Shown: positions 38,093 to 47,493 of the stretch, one piece after another | Numbering within the stretch: the stretch's first letter is position 1 | Layout: each line of letters starts with the position of its first letter | Origin: Bacteroidota bacterium | GTDB taxonomy: Bacteria; Bacteroidota; Bacteroidia; Chitinophagales; Chitinophagaceae | Assembly (NCBI GenBank): GCA_963169635.1 | Contig: CAUJDL010000066.1 | Span: 1-64,000, forward strand | DNA length: 64,000 nucleotides | Direction: 5' to 3' | Position numbers and translations under genes: made by a program | The notes under the pieces: generated by a model | Seen by the model: only the letters and a program-made list of their open reading frames with translations | The model's database searches: none | What the model was told of the DNA's origin: nothing

Positions 38093-38123
38093 AAAAATCC
38101 TGCTGAAAGTAGCAGGATTTTTT
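38091..38123 (-). terminator. Terminator for HU gene
   Basis: AAATCCTGCT and AGCAGGATTT form a strong stem around GAAAGT with A/T runs on both sides, so it could act in either direction. It lies 18 bases past the HU stop. Confidence 0.8.
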
Positions 38124-38141
38124 ACAGTAGTTTTAAGCTAC

Positions 38142-38411
38142 TTAGATTTTTGAGCTTAACTCTTTACCAGCTTTAAAACGAGCTACTTTTTTAGCTTTAA
38201 TTTTAATTGATTCGCCAGTTTGAGGGTTACGACCAGTACGTGCTGCACGTTTAGAAACAGAGAATGTACCAAAACCTACTAAAGTTACTTTATCGCCTTT
38301 TTTTAAAGTTTTAGTTACTGCTCCTATAAAAGAATCTAAAGAAGCATTAGCTTGTGTTTTTGTGATACCTGCATCTTCTGCAATTTGTGCAATCAATTCA
38401 GCTTTGTTCAT
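38142..38411 (-). CDS. hup: HU-family DNA-binding protein
   Basis: An 89-residue HU/IHF-family nucleoid protein that bends and compacts DNA as a dimer. The helical N-terminus is [20 protein letters not shown]; the core is [24 protein letters not shown], containing the GFGxF and the [10 protein letters not shown] arm motif that intercalates in the minor groove; it ends [13 protein letters not shown]-like ([14 protein letters not shown]). Length is standard. A well-spaced promoter lies upstream and a strong terminator downstream, so it is monocistronic. Confidence 0.95.
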   Translation of the reverse strand: MNKAELIAQIAEDAGITKTQANASLDSFIGAVTKTLKKGDKVTLVGFGTFSVSKRAARTGRNPQTGESIKIKAKKVARFKAGKELSSKI

Positions 38412-38714
38412 AATTAATTGTGTTTTTAAAATTGTTTAATTTGTTAGTGAAAACAAATTTAGATGCTTTAGTTAATAAACAAAATATTTTTCTTGTATAA
38501 TCTGTTTGTTTATATACTTTAAAACCCTTACAGATAAAGGATTTGAAAGAATTTACAACTTTAATGAAAATGAATTTATAAAAATAAAATCGCTGAAAGC
38601 CTTACCAGCAAAGCGTTTTATCAAGTTGTGCTGAAATTCAGTACACACAAGCCTTTCAAAGGAATATAGGGAAGATTTATTATAACCAAAATATAAATAA
38701 AAAACTATCCACAC
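38412..38714. other. Intergenic region between HU and DUF4286 with a GC-richer structured patch
   Basis: The HU promoter occupies the HU-proximal end. Bases 38589-38672 are visibly less AT-rich than the surroundings and contain nested inverted repeats: GAAAG (38595-38599) with CTTTC (38653-38657), enclosing TTGTG/CACAA around CTG-AAATT-CAG. I cannot match it to a known RNA family. Confidence 0.4.
38454..38483 (-). promoter_or_regulatory. Promoter for HU gene
   Basis: On the minus strand TTTG (38483-38480) and TAAATTTG (38461-38454) are separated by 18 bases, matching the Bacteroidota consensus. The ATG is about 42 bases downstream. Confidence 0.65.
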
Positions 38715-39020
38715 TCAATTCACAACTTGCATTAACGACCTAAAAGCAATGAATTTATTGCCCCAAGCTTTAAAACTTTCTTCTCTTAAAGATGCTGCAT
38801 GTAGCTCTATATAACGGCTATAATTGGCTTTACTTTCTGCATAATATTGTACAGCATAAGTAAGGCCATCTGTATCATCAGTATCTAATAATTGTACAAA
38901 CTGATAATGCGTAAAACAATTTGTAGCCATTACTGCTGGTATATGAATATTTTTCATCCATAAAACCCAAGGCTCATGTATTGATGATTCTATTTTTACT
39001 GTAACATTATAAATAAACAT
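38715..39020 (-). CDS. DUF4286 family protein
   Basis: A 101-residue cytoplasmic protein of the DUF4286 family. It opens MFIYNVTVKIESSIHEPWVLWMK and has the family pattern of a dimeric ferredoxin-like fold: an edge strand, the HIPAVMATNCFTHYQFVQLL helix and strand, then YAVQYYAESKANYSRYIE. Such folds often act as small stress- or ligand-binding proteins; the function here is unknown. It lies 41 bases downstream of paaZ on the same strand and may be co-transcribed with it. Confidence 0.82.
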   Translation of the reverse strand: MFIYNVTVKIESSIHEPWVLWMKNIHIPAVMATNCFTHYQFVQLLDTDDTDGLTYAVQYYAESKANYSRYIELHAASLREESFKAWGNKFIAFRSLMQVVN

Positions 39021-39061
39021 GAAAATATTTTTACTGTAAAATGCTTTGTATCATTTAAGCA

Positions 39062-41104
39062 TCATTTTTTTTTAGCTACCATTGTTAATATTGTTGCAAC
39101 ACCTGTTAGTTCATCAGTATCATCTATCATTTCTACCAACCATTTTACAATACCTTTTGGTATATCGTTTTCATCTTTTTTATCTTGTGCAATTTTTTCT
39201 TTACAAGTAAATCTGATATAAATTTCTGTACCAGGGTAAACAGGTTTAGTAAAGCGTAACTCATCAATACCATAATTAAGTAATACAGGATTTTTCTTAA
39301 TGCCTTCTACAAACAAACCTGCAGCAGCACTCATAATAAAATATCCATGTGCTACTTGTTGTTCAAACATAGTACCTGAGAAATCTGTTTCTTTAATATG
39401 AGCATAAAAATGATCGCCACTTAAATCAGCAAACTTATCAATATCTTCAGCAGTTATTAATCTTCTTTCAGTAATCAGTTGGTCGCCAATTTTTAATTCT
39501 TCAAAATATTTTGTAAAAGGATGTTTTGTATCAACTATACCTTTGGCACCTGGCATATATACATCACTAATTGCAGTAATCATACTTGGGCTACCTTGTA
39601 TTGCTACTCTTTGCATATAATGTTTTATACCACGTAAGCCACCCATTTCTTCACCACCTCCTGCACGTCCTGGACCTCCATGAACTAATAAAGGCAATGG
39701 ACTACCATGACCTGTACTTTCTTTAGCACAATCATTATTTAATACTAAAATTCTACCATGATATGCACCTGCACCTAATACATATTCTTTAGCATTTTTT
39801 GCAGATGCTGTAACAATTGTACTTACTAATGAGCCTTTACCTAATTTAGAAAGTTCTATTGCTTCTTCTAAATTTTTATAAGGCATTAATGTACTTACTG
39901 GTCCAAATGCTTCTACCTCGTGTACTTCTTTTGATGCAAAAGGATTTTCATTTAATAATAATAATGGACTCATAAATGCACCTTTTTCTGCATCTGCATC
40001 TATAATACTTACACTATCTAAACTACCATAAATTATTTGCGATGATGCTAATAATTTTTGTACTTGCTCTTTTACTTCATTTCTTTGTTGAATACCTACA
40101 AGGCTACCCATTCTTACTTTTTCATTAAGAGGGTTACCAATAGTTGTTTGTGCAAGTGCTATGCTTAATGCTTCTTGTACATCTGCTATTTTATTTGCTG
40201 GTACAAAAATTCTTCTTATAGCAGTACATTTTTGACCACATTTTACCGTTATTTCTTTTCTTATTTCTTTAATAAAAATATCCCATTCTGCAGAGCCTTT
40301 TTCTACATCATCTGCTAATACAATACAGTTTAAAGAATCTGCTTCCATATTAAAAGGTACATTTTCTGCTAAAATGTTTTTGTGCGATTTTAGCATTAAC
40401 CCTGTAGAGGCACTTCCTGTAAAAGTTACTACATCTTGACTTGTAACAAAATCTAACATATTACCAGCACTACCACATATTAATTGTAATGCACCTTTAG
40501 GTAAAATATTAGATGCAATAATTTCTTTTACTACAGCTTCTGTAAGATAAGATGTAACAGTAGCAGGCTTTACAACAGATGGCATACCAGCTAATAAATT
40601 AACTGCAATTTTTTCTAACATACCCCATACAGGAAAATTAAATGCATTAATATGTATAGCTACACCTTCTTTAGGCACTAATAAATGATGCCCCATAAAA
40701 GTATTTTGTTTTCCTAAAGGATGATTTTCTCCATCTAAACAAAAAGGTGTATCTGGTAATTTTCTTCTTAGCGATGCATTAGCAAATAAGTTGCCTATAC
40801 CTCCTTCAATATCTACCCAACTATCTGCTTTTGTAGCACCTGTTTGGTAACTAAGATTATAAAAAGTATCTAAATGTTTTCTTAAATGAATAGCTAAAGC
40901 TCTTAACATTAAACCACGTTCATGAAAAGTCATTTTGCGTAATGCTGCACCACTTTTTCTAGCATAGGTTAATACTTCTTCAAAATTTATTCCCTTTGTA
41001 CTTGTAGTAGCAATAGGATTTCCTGTAACAGCATTGTATAAAACTTGTCCATCACCATCGCCAATAATTTGCTTACCTAATATATAGTTGTGTAATTGTT
41101 GCAT
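39062..41104 (-). CDS. paaZ: Bifunctional oxepin-CoA hydrolase / 3-oxo-5,6-dehydrosuberyl-CoA semialdehyde dehydrogenase
   Basis: A 680-residue fusion enzyme of aerobic phenylacetate breakdown that opens the oxepin ring and oxidises the resulting aldehyde. The aldehyde dehydrogenase domain covers about 1-515, with FTGSASTG, the catalytic cysteine in TVKCGQKCTAIRR and EAFGPVSTLMP. The C-terminal MaoC-like hydratase domain (about 540-675) has FADLSGDHFYAHI and FEQQVAHGYFIMSAAAGLF. I start at ATG 41104 (MQQLHNYILG). It is 7.5 kb from, and opposite to, the paaABCD operon. Confidence 0.95.
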   Translation of the reverse strand: MQQLHNYILGKQIIGDGDGQVLYNAVTGNPIATTSTKGINFEEVLTYARKSGAALRKMTFHERGLMLRALAIHLRKHLDTFYNLSYQTGATKADSWVDIEGGIGNLFANASLRRKLPDTPFCLDGENHPLGKQNTFMGHHLLVPKEGVAIHINAFNFPVWGMLEKIAVNLLAGMPSVVKPATVTSYLTEAVVKEIIASNILPKGALQLICGSAGNMLDFVTSQDVVTFTGSASTGLMLKSHKNILAENVPFNMEADSLNCIVLADDVEKGSAEWDIFIKEIRKEITVKCGQKCTAIRRIFVPANKIADVQEALSIALAQTTIGNPLNEKVRMGSLVGIQQRNEVKEQVQKLLASSQIIYGSLDSVSIIDADAEKGAFMSPLLLLNENPFASKEVHEVEAFGPVSTLMPYKNLEEAIELSKLGKGSLVSTIVTASAKNAKEYVLGAGAYHGRILVLNNDCAKESTGHGSPLPLLVHGGPGRAGGGEEMGGLRGIKHYMQRVAIQGSPSMITAISDVYMPGAKGIVDTKHPFTKYFEELKIGDQLITERRLITAEDIDKFADLSGDHFYAHIKETDFSGTMFEQQVAHGYFIMSAAAGLFVEGIKKNPVLLNYGIDELRFTKPVYPGTEIYIRFTCKEKIAQDKKDENDIPKGIVKWLVEMIDDTDELTGVATILTMVAKKK

Positions 41105-41131
41105 AAAAAATATTTTAAAAAACGAAAGATA

Positions 41132-41139
41132 CAAAGCTA
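41132..41139 (-). promoter_or_regulatory. Promoter -7 element for paaZ
   Basis: TAGCTTTG on the minus strand matches TAnnTTTG and lies 27 bases before the paaZ ATG. A correctly spaced -33 element is not evident. Confidence 0.45.
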
Positions 41140-41218
41140 AGGATAAGCATCAAAGTAATTTTAGTTTATAGTTTTTGAATGTATAAAAGCAGCGTAATTC
41201 TGTTTGTAATTTTTTTAA

Positions 41219-41250
41219 ATAAAAAAAGCTGATAAAAAAATATCAGCTTC
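41219..41250 (-). terminator. Terminator for rho
   Basis: On the minus strand AAGCTGATA pairs with TATCAGCTT around a T-rich loop, followed by a T run. It starts 26 bases past the rho stop codon. Confidence 0.75.
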
Positions 41251-41275
41251 GTTAAAATATTGATGAAAGAAAAAA

Positions 41276-42916
41276 CTATTTATTCATACTTGCTAAAAAC
41301 TCTTCATTATCTATAGTACCTCTCATTCTTTTTAATAAATCGCTCATAGCTTCTTCTGTAGTCATACCATTAATATAAAGGCGTAAAATATTCATACGTT
41401 TTAAAACATCTGGCGATAAAAGTAAATCGTCTCTACGAGTAGATGAAGCAATTAAATCAATAGCAGGATAAATACGTTTATTGGCTAATCTTCTATCAAG
41501 TTGCAATTCCATATTACCTGTACCTTTAAATTCTTCAAAAATTACTTCATCCATTTTGCTACCTGTTTCTATAAGTGCAGTAGCTAAAATTGTAAGAGAG
41601 CCACCATTTTCTATTTTACGAGCTGCACCAAAAAATTGTTTTGGTTTTTGCATAGCATTTGCTTCTACACCACCACTTAATACTTTACCACTACTTGGTG
41701 CTACTGTATTGTGTGCACGTGCCAAACGAGTAATACTATCTAATAAAATAATTACATCATGACCACTTTCTACTAATCTTTTTGCTTTTTGTAAAGCAAT
41801 ATTAGAAACCTTAACATGCTTTTCTGCAGGCTCATCAAATGTAGAAGCAATAACTTCTGCATTTACACTACGTTCCATATCTGTTACTTCTTCTGGTCTT
41901 TCATCTATTAATACCACCATTAAATAACATTCAGGATGGTTAGTAGCAATTGCATTGGCTACTTCTTTTAATAACATAGTTTTACCTACTTTTGGTTGGG
42001 CAACAATTAATCCACGTTGTCCCTTACCAATAGGTGTAAATAAATCCATTAAACGTGTACTATAATTAGTAGGATTAGTAAATAGATTTAATTTTTCGAA
42101 TGGAAATAAAGGTGTTAAATAATCAAAAGGCACTCTATCTCTTACCTCATCTGGTCTTTTGTTATTTATTGCATCTACTTTTAATAAGGCAAAATATTTT
42201 TCGCCTTCTTTAGGAGGACGAATAGTACCAGTTACTGTATCACCTGTTTTTAAGCCAAATAATTTTATTTGAGAAGGAGAAACATAAATATCATCTGGCG
42301 ATGAAAGATAATTATAATCGCTACTGCGTAAAAAGCCATAACCATCTGGCATCATTTCTAAAACACCTTCACTAGATACTACTCCATCAAACTCAATATT
42401 AAATACTGGTTCTCTTTTAGGCTGTTGATAATGTTTAGGAGGTTGATTAGGTATTGTTTGTTCTGTATTATCTGCATCTTCTTGTGCTACTTCATCATTT
42501 CCTGTAGCCATTAAAATTTGTTCTGCTAATTTTTCTATATTATCCGTATTGTTTGCTTCTTTATCCAAAGCATTTGATTTAGATGTTGTAGCAGCTTCTT
42601 TTTTAGCAGTTACTTCTGTATCTGTTTTTACTTTTTTAGTTTTTGGAGCAAGTTTTTTATCTATTACTTTAGGAGCTTCTTGCATTATTTCTGCTTCTTC
42701 AGTAATATTGGCAGTAGTTGTTTTTATTGCTTTACGTGTTCTTACTTTTTTACTGTTACTATCTTTAGATTCACTTTCTTTTACTGCTTGTTTATCTAAA
42801 ATTTTATAAATAAGTTCTTGCTTATCTAATTTTTTTGCGTTGCTAATTTTTAATTCCTCTGCTATATCTAATAGCTCAGGAAGTAGCATATCATTTAGTT
42901 GCAAAATGTCGTACAT
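41276..42916 (-). CDS. rho: Transcription termination factor Rho
   Basis: A 546-residue hexameric RNA helicase that ends transcription. Residues 1-42 form the Rho N-terminal helical domain ([12 protein letters not shown]). Residues about 45-168 are a low-complexity Lys/Glu/Thr/Gln-rich insert absent from E. coli Rho. The RNA-binding cold-shock-like domain runs about 172-250 ([18 protein letters not shown]). The ATPase has Walker A in [12 protein letters not shown] near 306, the [12 protein letters not shown] motif and Walker [17 protein letters not shown]. The N-terminal insert is a known Bacteroidota feature. Confidence 0.96.
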   Translation of the reverse strand: MYDILQLNDMLLPELLDIAEELKISNAKKLDKQELIYKILDKQAVKESESKDSNSKKVRTRKAIKTTTANITEEAEIMQEAPKVIDKKLAPKTKKVKTDTEVTAKKEAATTSKSNALDKEANNTDNIEKLAEQILMATGNDEVAQEDADNTEQTIPNQPPKHYQQPKREPVFNIEFDGVVSSEGVLEMMPDGYGFLRSSDYNYLSSPDDIYVSPSQIKLFGLKTGDTVTGTIRPPKEGEKYFALLKVDAINNKRPDEVRDRVPFDYLTPLFPFEKLNLFTNPTNYSTRLMDLFTPIGKGQRGLIVAQPKVGKTMLLKEVANAIATNHPECYLMVVLIDERPEEVTDMERSVNAEVIASTFDEPAEKHVKVSNIALQKAKRLVESGHDVIILLDSITRLARAHNTVAPSSGKVLSGGVEANAMQKPKQFFGAARKIENGGSLTILATALIETGSKMDEVIFEEFKGTGNMELQLDRRLANKRIYPAIDLIASSTRRDDLLLSPDVLKRMNILRLYINGMTTEEAMSDLLKRMRGTIDNEEFLASMNK

Positions 42917-43297
42917 ACACTAATATTATATGAGAAAAAATTTGAGGTTTTCTTTGAAAATAATTTCTGTTTCAATAAATAAAATGAACAATTAAAATAA
43001 AAGTTGATTGTGCTGATATTTTTTGGAAAAAATAAAAACTGATGTGTTTGGAGTTAATTTCTGAGAACCTATCAGCCCGTTTCCAATGCAATGTTAAGAA
43101 AGCTTTTTGAAAAAAAAATATTTTTTTTAAAACGATTAAAATAGGAGTATATAAAAAAACCTTTGTCAGGCTTATATTTGCCATCAACTTACTAATAAAT
43201 AAAGCTACTTTAAAAGTATTTATTAGTAAATATCAAGTAATTTTTACAACAATATTAGTTTTTATATCATACTAATATTTTTTAATAAACAACAACT
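42917..43297. other. Divergent rho-asnS intergenic region with a hairpin
   Basis: These 381 bases contain a -7 element for asnS (43173-43180) and a hairpin at 43039-43075: CTGAT/ATCAG outside and GGaGTT/AACC inside. Read on the minus strand the hairpin is followed by a T-rich run (43038-43025), as in a terminator or attenuator about 110 bases before rho. No known RNA family is recognised. Confidence 0.4.
43173..43180 (+). promoter_or_regulatory. Promoter -7 element for asnS
   Basis: TATATTTG matches TAnnTTTG, about 117 bases before the asnS ATG. The nearest upstream TTTG (43162-43165) is too close to be the -33 element. Confidence 0.4.
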
Positions 43298-44749
43298 ATG
43301 TTTAGCAAACGTATTAAAGTAAAAGAGCTATTACAATTAACACCTAACGAACAAGAAGTTACTGTAATGGGTTGGGTAAGAACATTTCGTAACAACCAAT
43401 TTATAGCATTAAACGATGGTAGCACTAATAATAATATACAAATAGTAGTAGCATTAGGTTTGTTAGATGATGCTACTTTAAAACGTATAACTACAGGTGC
43501 AGCAATAAAAGTTATTGGTAATGTAATACCAAGTGTAGGCAAAGGACAATCTTTAGAAATTAAAGCTAATAGCATAGAAATTTTAGGCGATAGTGATGCA
43601 GAAAAATATCCATTACAACCTAAAAAACATAGCCTTGAATTTTTAAGAGAAATTGCACACTTGCGTTTTAGAACAAATACTTTTGGTGCAGTATTTCGTA
43701 TAAGACATGCATTAACTTTTGCTATTCATCAATTTTTTAATGACAAAGGTTTTTTAAATATTCATACACCAATAATAACAGCAAGTGATGCTGAAGGTGC
43801 AGGAGAAACTTTTAGAGTTACTACCTTACCAATAGATGGCACTGCACCACGTAATGCAGATGGTAGCATCAACTTTAATGAAGATTTTTTTGGTAAAAGC
43901 ACTAACCTTACTGTTAGTGGTCAGTTAGAAGGCGAATTAGCAGCTACTGCATTTGGTAATATTTACACTTTTGGTCCAACATTTAGAGCAGAAAATAGTA
44001 ATACTACAAGACACTTAGCAGAGTTTTGGATGATAGAACCTGAAATGGCTTTTTATGATATTGAAGATAATATGGATTTAGCAGAAGAATTTATACAATA
44101 TATTATTAGCTATGTGATGGAGCATAATAAAGAAGATTTAACTTTTTTAGATGCCAGACTTGCAGAAGAAGAAAAACAAAAACCACAAAACGAACGACAA
44201 GAATTTGGATTAATAGAAAAATTAAAATTTGTAGTAGAAAATAAATTTGAACGTATTACTTATACCCAAGCAATAGATATTTTACTAAATAGCCCTGCAT
44301 ACAAGAAAAAGAAATTTAAGTATGATGTAAAATGGGGTATTGATATGCAAAGTGAACATGAAAGATATTTAGTAGAAAAACATTTTAAAAAACCTGTAAT
44401 TGTAAGCAACTATCCTGCTGCTATAAAAGCTTTTTACATGAGATTAAATGATGGTGAAGAAGCAGGTAAAGAAACTGTAGCAGCAATGGATATTTTAGCA
44501 CCTGGAATTGGTGAAATTGTTGGTGGAAGCCAAAGAGAAGAAAGATATGATGTACTATTAAAAAGAATGCAACAATTTAATATTCCTTTACAAGAAATGA
44601 ATTGGTATTTAGATAGTAGAAGATTTGGTACTGTGCCTCATGCAGGTTTTGGTTTAGGCTTTGAACGTATGGTACAATTTGTTACAGGCATGACTAATAT
44701 TAGAGATGTAATACCATTTGCCAGAACACCTAAAAATTGTGAGTTCTAA
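43298..44749 (+). CDS. asnS: Asparaginyl-tRNA synthetase
   Basis: A 483-residue class IIb synthetase that charges tRNA-Asn. The N-terminal OB-fold anticodon domain reads [22 protein letters not shown]. The catalytic core has motif 1 around [27 protein letters not shown], motif 2 in [27 protein letters not shown] and motif 3 in [15 protein letters not shown]. The [14 protein letters not shown] stretch separates it from AspS. Length is standard for bacteria. Confidence 0.96.
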   Translation: MFSKRIKVKELLQLTPNEQEVTVMGWVRTFRNNQFIALNDGSTNNNIQIVVALGLLDDATLKRITTGAAIKVIGNVIPSVGKGQSLEIKANSIEILGDSDAEKYPLQPKKHSLEFLREIAHLRFRTNTFGAVFRIRHALTFAIHQFFNDKGFLNIHTPIITASDAEGAGETFRVTTLPIDGTAPRNADGSINFNEDFFGKSTNLTVSGQLEGELAATAFGNIYTFGPTFRAENSNTTRHLAEFWMIEPEMAFYDIEDNMDLAEEFIQYIISYVMEHNKEDLTFLDARLAEEEKQKPQNERQEFGLIEKLKFVVENKFERITYTQAIDILLNSPAYKKKKFKYDVKWGIDMQSEHERYLVEKHFKKPVIVSNYPAAIKAFYMRLNDGEEAGKETVAAMDILAPGIGEIVGGSQREERYDVLLKRMQQFNIPLQEMNWYLDSRRFGTVPHAGFGLGFERMVQFVTGMTNIRDVIPFARTPKNCEF

Positions 44750-44863
44750 AATTTACATTTCTAAAAAATACATTTACTTTTTGCATATTGTAGCAATACT
44801 CACGTATCTTTTTTACTTACCTTTACTTTAGTAAAGTTTTGATACAATTTAAATACATGCAAT

Positions 44864-45898
44864 ATGAGTACAGATACAGTTCCTGTTCTTACAGCTAAAG
44901 ATTTTGCAACAGACCAAGAAGTAAGATGGTGTCCTGGTTGTGGCGATTACTCAATTTTAGCACAAGTACAAAAAACATTACCCGGTATTGGTGTACCTAA
45001 AGAAAATATAGTTTTTATTAGTGGTATAGGTTGCTCTTCTCGATTTCCTTATTATGTAAATACTTATGGCATACACTCAATACATGGTAGAGCAGCAGCT
45101 ATTGCAAGTGGATTAAAAGCTGCCAGACCAGAATTAAGTGTTTGGATAATTACAGGTGATGGCGATAGTTTAAGTATTGGAGGTAATCATTTAATACATT
45201 TACTCAGAAGAAATTTTGATGTAAACTTACTTTTATTTAATAACCAAATTTATGGTTTAACAAAAGGGCAATATTCACCCACATCAGAACAACAAAAAAT
45301 TACTAAAAGTACACCTGCAGGTAGTATAGATCATCCTTTTAACCCTGCTGCATTAGCTTTAGGTGCAGATGCTACATTTGTTGCAAGAAGTATGGACAGA
45401 GATCCTAAACATTTACAAACTACACTTGCCAGAAGTCATCAACATAAAGGAAGTTCTTTTGTAGAAATATATCAAAACTGTAACATCTTTAACGATGGTG
45501 CATTTGAAATATTTACAGAAAAATCTACTAAAGCAGATAATGCAATATTTGTAGAACAAGGGAAACCTTTTGTATTTGGTGCTAATGAAAATAAAGGTAT
45601 TAAGTTAGATGGCTATAAACCTATAATAGTAGATTTAGAACAAGGTGCTTCTAAAGATGATTTATGGATACACGATGAACATGATTTTTATAAAGCACAA
45701 ATACTTACCAGAATGTTTGATGACCCAACATTTGAAGGACACATGCCTAGACCATTTGGTGTATTTTATGAAACTGAAAGACCATGTTATGAAGATTTAA
45801 TGGCAGAACAAATTGAAAATATTATTGCTACTAAAGGAAAAGGCAATTTAGATAAACTATTAAAAGGAAATGAAGTTTGGGAAATTGCAGATAATTAA
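44864..45898 (+). CDS. korB: 2-oxoacid:ferredoxin oxidoreductase beta subunit
   Basis: A 344-residue thiamine-diphosphate-binding beta subunit, most like 2-oxoglutarate:ferredoxin oxidoreductase. It shows EVRWCPGCGDYSILAQVQK near the N-terminus, GIGCSSRFPYYVNTYGIHSIHGRA, the ThDP motif ITGDGDSLSIGGNHLIHLLRRN and NNQIYGLTKGQYSPTS. Together with an alpha subunit it oxidises a 2-oxoacid to acyl-CoA while reducing ferredoxin. The alpha subunit gene usually lies directly upstream in Bacteroidota but here asnS does, so its partner must be elsewhere. Confidence 0.9.
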   Translation: MSTDTVPVLTAKDFATDQEVRWCPGCGDYSILAQVQKTLPGIGVPKENIVFISGIGCSSRFPYYVNTYGIHSIHGRAAAIASGLKAARPELSVWIITGDGDSLSIGGNHLIHLLRRNFDVNLLLFNNQIYGLTKGQYSPTSEQQKITKSTPAGSIDHPFNPAALALGADATFVARSMDRDPKHLQTTLARSHQHKGSSFVEIYQNCNIFNDGAFEIFTEKSTKADNAIFVEQGKPFVFGANENKGIKLDGYKPIIVDLEQGASKDDLWIHDEHDFYKAQILTRMFDDPTFEGHMPRPFGVFYETERPCYEDLMAEQIENIIATKGKGNLDKLLKGNEVWEIADN

Positions 45899-46018
45899 TT
45901 TGTAAAGTAAAAATTTAATCTTAACAATTTTTAATTACTTCTATTACTATTTATCTATCATAACTAATTAATTTTAGCTATTCATTTAAACAATCACTTC
46001 TTTTATAAATAAAAAATT

Positions 46019-46684
46019 ATGCGTTGGATTTTTTTAATAATACTGACTTCATTTATTGCAAATAATTTACATGCACAATGTGCAACTTATAAAATTACTT
46101 CAAGAGGCGATACCTTAAACTGTACAGATGTAAATGGTAATAAAAGAGGAAAATGGAAAATACATGTTGACCCATTAAGAGGCAATTCAGGTTATGAAGA
46201 AGAAGGCATGTATGCAGATAACAGAAAAGAAGGTGTATGGCGTAGATATAATTTAATGGGCGATTTAATTGCTATACAAAATTATAAATGGGGTAATCTT
46301 GATGGCATATCTCAATACTTTGTAGTAGCAGGTTTAGAAAGAGAAGAAAGTTGGAAAGCTATGAACCCTTTAAACCCTTATGATACTTTTTTAGTAGAAG
46401 ATATTGATGATGAAAATAAATATGTAGAAGTAATTTTACCTAATGATGGCAAAAGTTTAAAACATGGTAGATGGACTTGGTACAGACCAGGAAGTACAGG
46501 AATTGTTAAAACAGAACTTTGGTCGTTAAATAAATTAGTAGTGCCGAAAGAAAATGAAGAAAAAAAAGTAACAGACACAACTGCACCAACAAAAAAAGTA
46601 ATTAAGCCAAAAGAAGTAGAAAAATACGATAAGAAAAATAATAATAAAAAATCTATAAAAGTAAGAGATGGCCGAACTGGATAA
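46019..46684 (+). CDS. Secreted MORN/YwqK-like repeat protein
   Basis: A 221-residue protein. Residues 1-20 form a signal peptide ending NLHAQC. The middle has MORN-like repeats: NGNKRGKWKIHV, YADNRKEGVWRRYNLMGDLI and KWGNLDGISQYF, with KHGRWTWYRPG later, as in YwqK-family proteins. The C-terminal 45 or so residues are a Lys-rich, low-complexity tail (KKVTDTTAPTKKVIKPKEVE). Role unknown; exported, probably periplasmic. It converges on the DUF3108 gene 10 bases away. Confidence 0.75.
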   Translation: MRWIFLIILTSFIANNLHAQCATYKITSRGDTLNCTDVNGNKRGKWKIHVDPLRGNSGYEEEGMYADNRKEGVWRRYNLMGDLIAIQNYKWGNLDGISQYFVVAGLEREESWKAMNPLNPYDTFLVEDIDDENKYVEVILPNDGKSLKHGRWTWYRPGSTGIVKTELWSLNKLVVPKENEEKKVTDTTAPTKKVIKPKEVEKYDKKNNNKKSIKVRDGRTG

Positions 46685-46694
46685 ACTACTTACT

Positions 46695-47489
46695 TTATCT
46701 AAAACTTATCATTGATGATAGTGGATAACGAATATTTTTATACATCATCATATCTACTTTTACTTTACCAACAGCAATAGGGCTTTCAATTCTTAAAGGC
46801 AAATGGTTTTTATCATCACTTACCCAAACAGTCATTTTTTCTCCACCTTCAAAAATGGTTCCTTTAATTAATAAAGGTTTAAATTTTATAGCCCTAAATT
46901 TTCCATAACGTGTTTTAATAGTTTCTTTACCCATGTATTTTATATACATGTTAAATAATTCATTATCTAAAAACAAATTAAAAGGTATTTTATCGCCTAC
47001 TTTGTATTTACTAAAATCAATATTTCTAGCATAATAAATAGCACTTAAAACATCTTGCACACAATCAGTTACTTTAAATACACCTTTACTAGTAATAGCT
47101 GAGTTTGTTTGATGATTAAAAGTAATATTTTCATAAAACTTATAACCACCTTCATTTACATTTCTAATAAATTTTAATGGTTTAAAAGATGCGGTATCAA
47201 TAAATGTTTCGTAACGATCTCTTACTTTAAAAATCCAATCATAGCTAGAGTTTGATGTACCTAACCCAACAATATGATAAACAGGTGTATTATTCAGCAT
47301 TTCTTGCGATACAGTAAAACTTGCAGTACCAGCATCAATATATAATCCTAATGCATTGTAAAATATTTTAAAAGTAATATTTTCTCCATCTTGAAAAGTT
47401 GTATTGGTAATTCCACAAAAATCGTCATCTGCCGATGTAAGTGTAATCCACGAAATGGATGCAATAAAAAATGTTGTTATTTTCTTCAT
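46695..47489 (-). CDS. DUF3108 family protein, exported
   Basis: A 264-residue protein with an N-terminal signal peptide (MKKITTFFIASISWITLTSA) and the DUF3108 core: FQDGENITFKIFYNALGLYIDAGTASFTV near residue 32, GNIF-like motif positions replaced by YDWIFKVRDRYETFID, and MTVWVSDDKNHLPLRIESPI near the end. The family is common in Bacteroidota and Proteobacteria with unknown role, probably periplasmic. It starts 4 bases after the flippase-like gene, so the two form one transcript. Confidence 0.85.
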   Translation of the reverse strand: MKKITTFFIASISWITLTSADDDFCGITNTTFQDGENITFKIFYNALGLYIDAGTASFTVSQEMLNNTPVYHIVGLGTSNSSYDWIFKVRDRYETFIDTASFKPLKFIRNVNEGGYKFYENITFNHQTNSAITSKGVFKVTDCVQDVLSAIYYARNIDFSKYKVGDKIPFNLFLDNELFNMYIKYMGKETIKTRYGKFRAIKFKPLLIKGTIFEGGEKMTVWVSDDKNHLPLRIESPIAVGKVKVDMMMYKNIRYPLSSMISFR

Positions 47490-47493
47490 ACTA

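Noticed and set aside
42549-42809. 86-codon ORF antisense to rho
   Set aside because: It mirrors the low-complexity insert of rho and has no independent support.
43060-43080. CTGAGA-like stretch as a TPP riboswitch
   Set aside because: The other conserved TPP elements are missing and the downstream gene is asnS.
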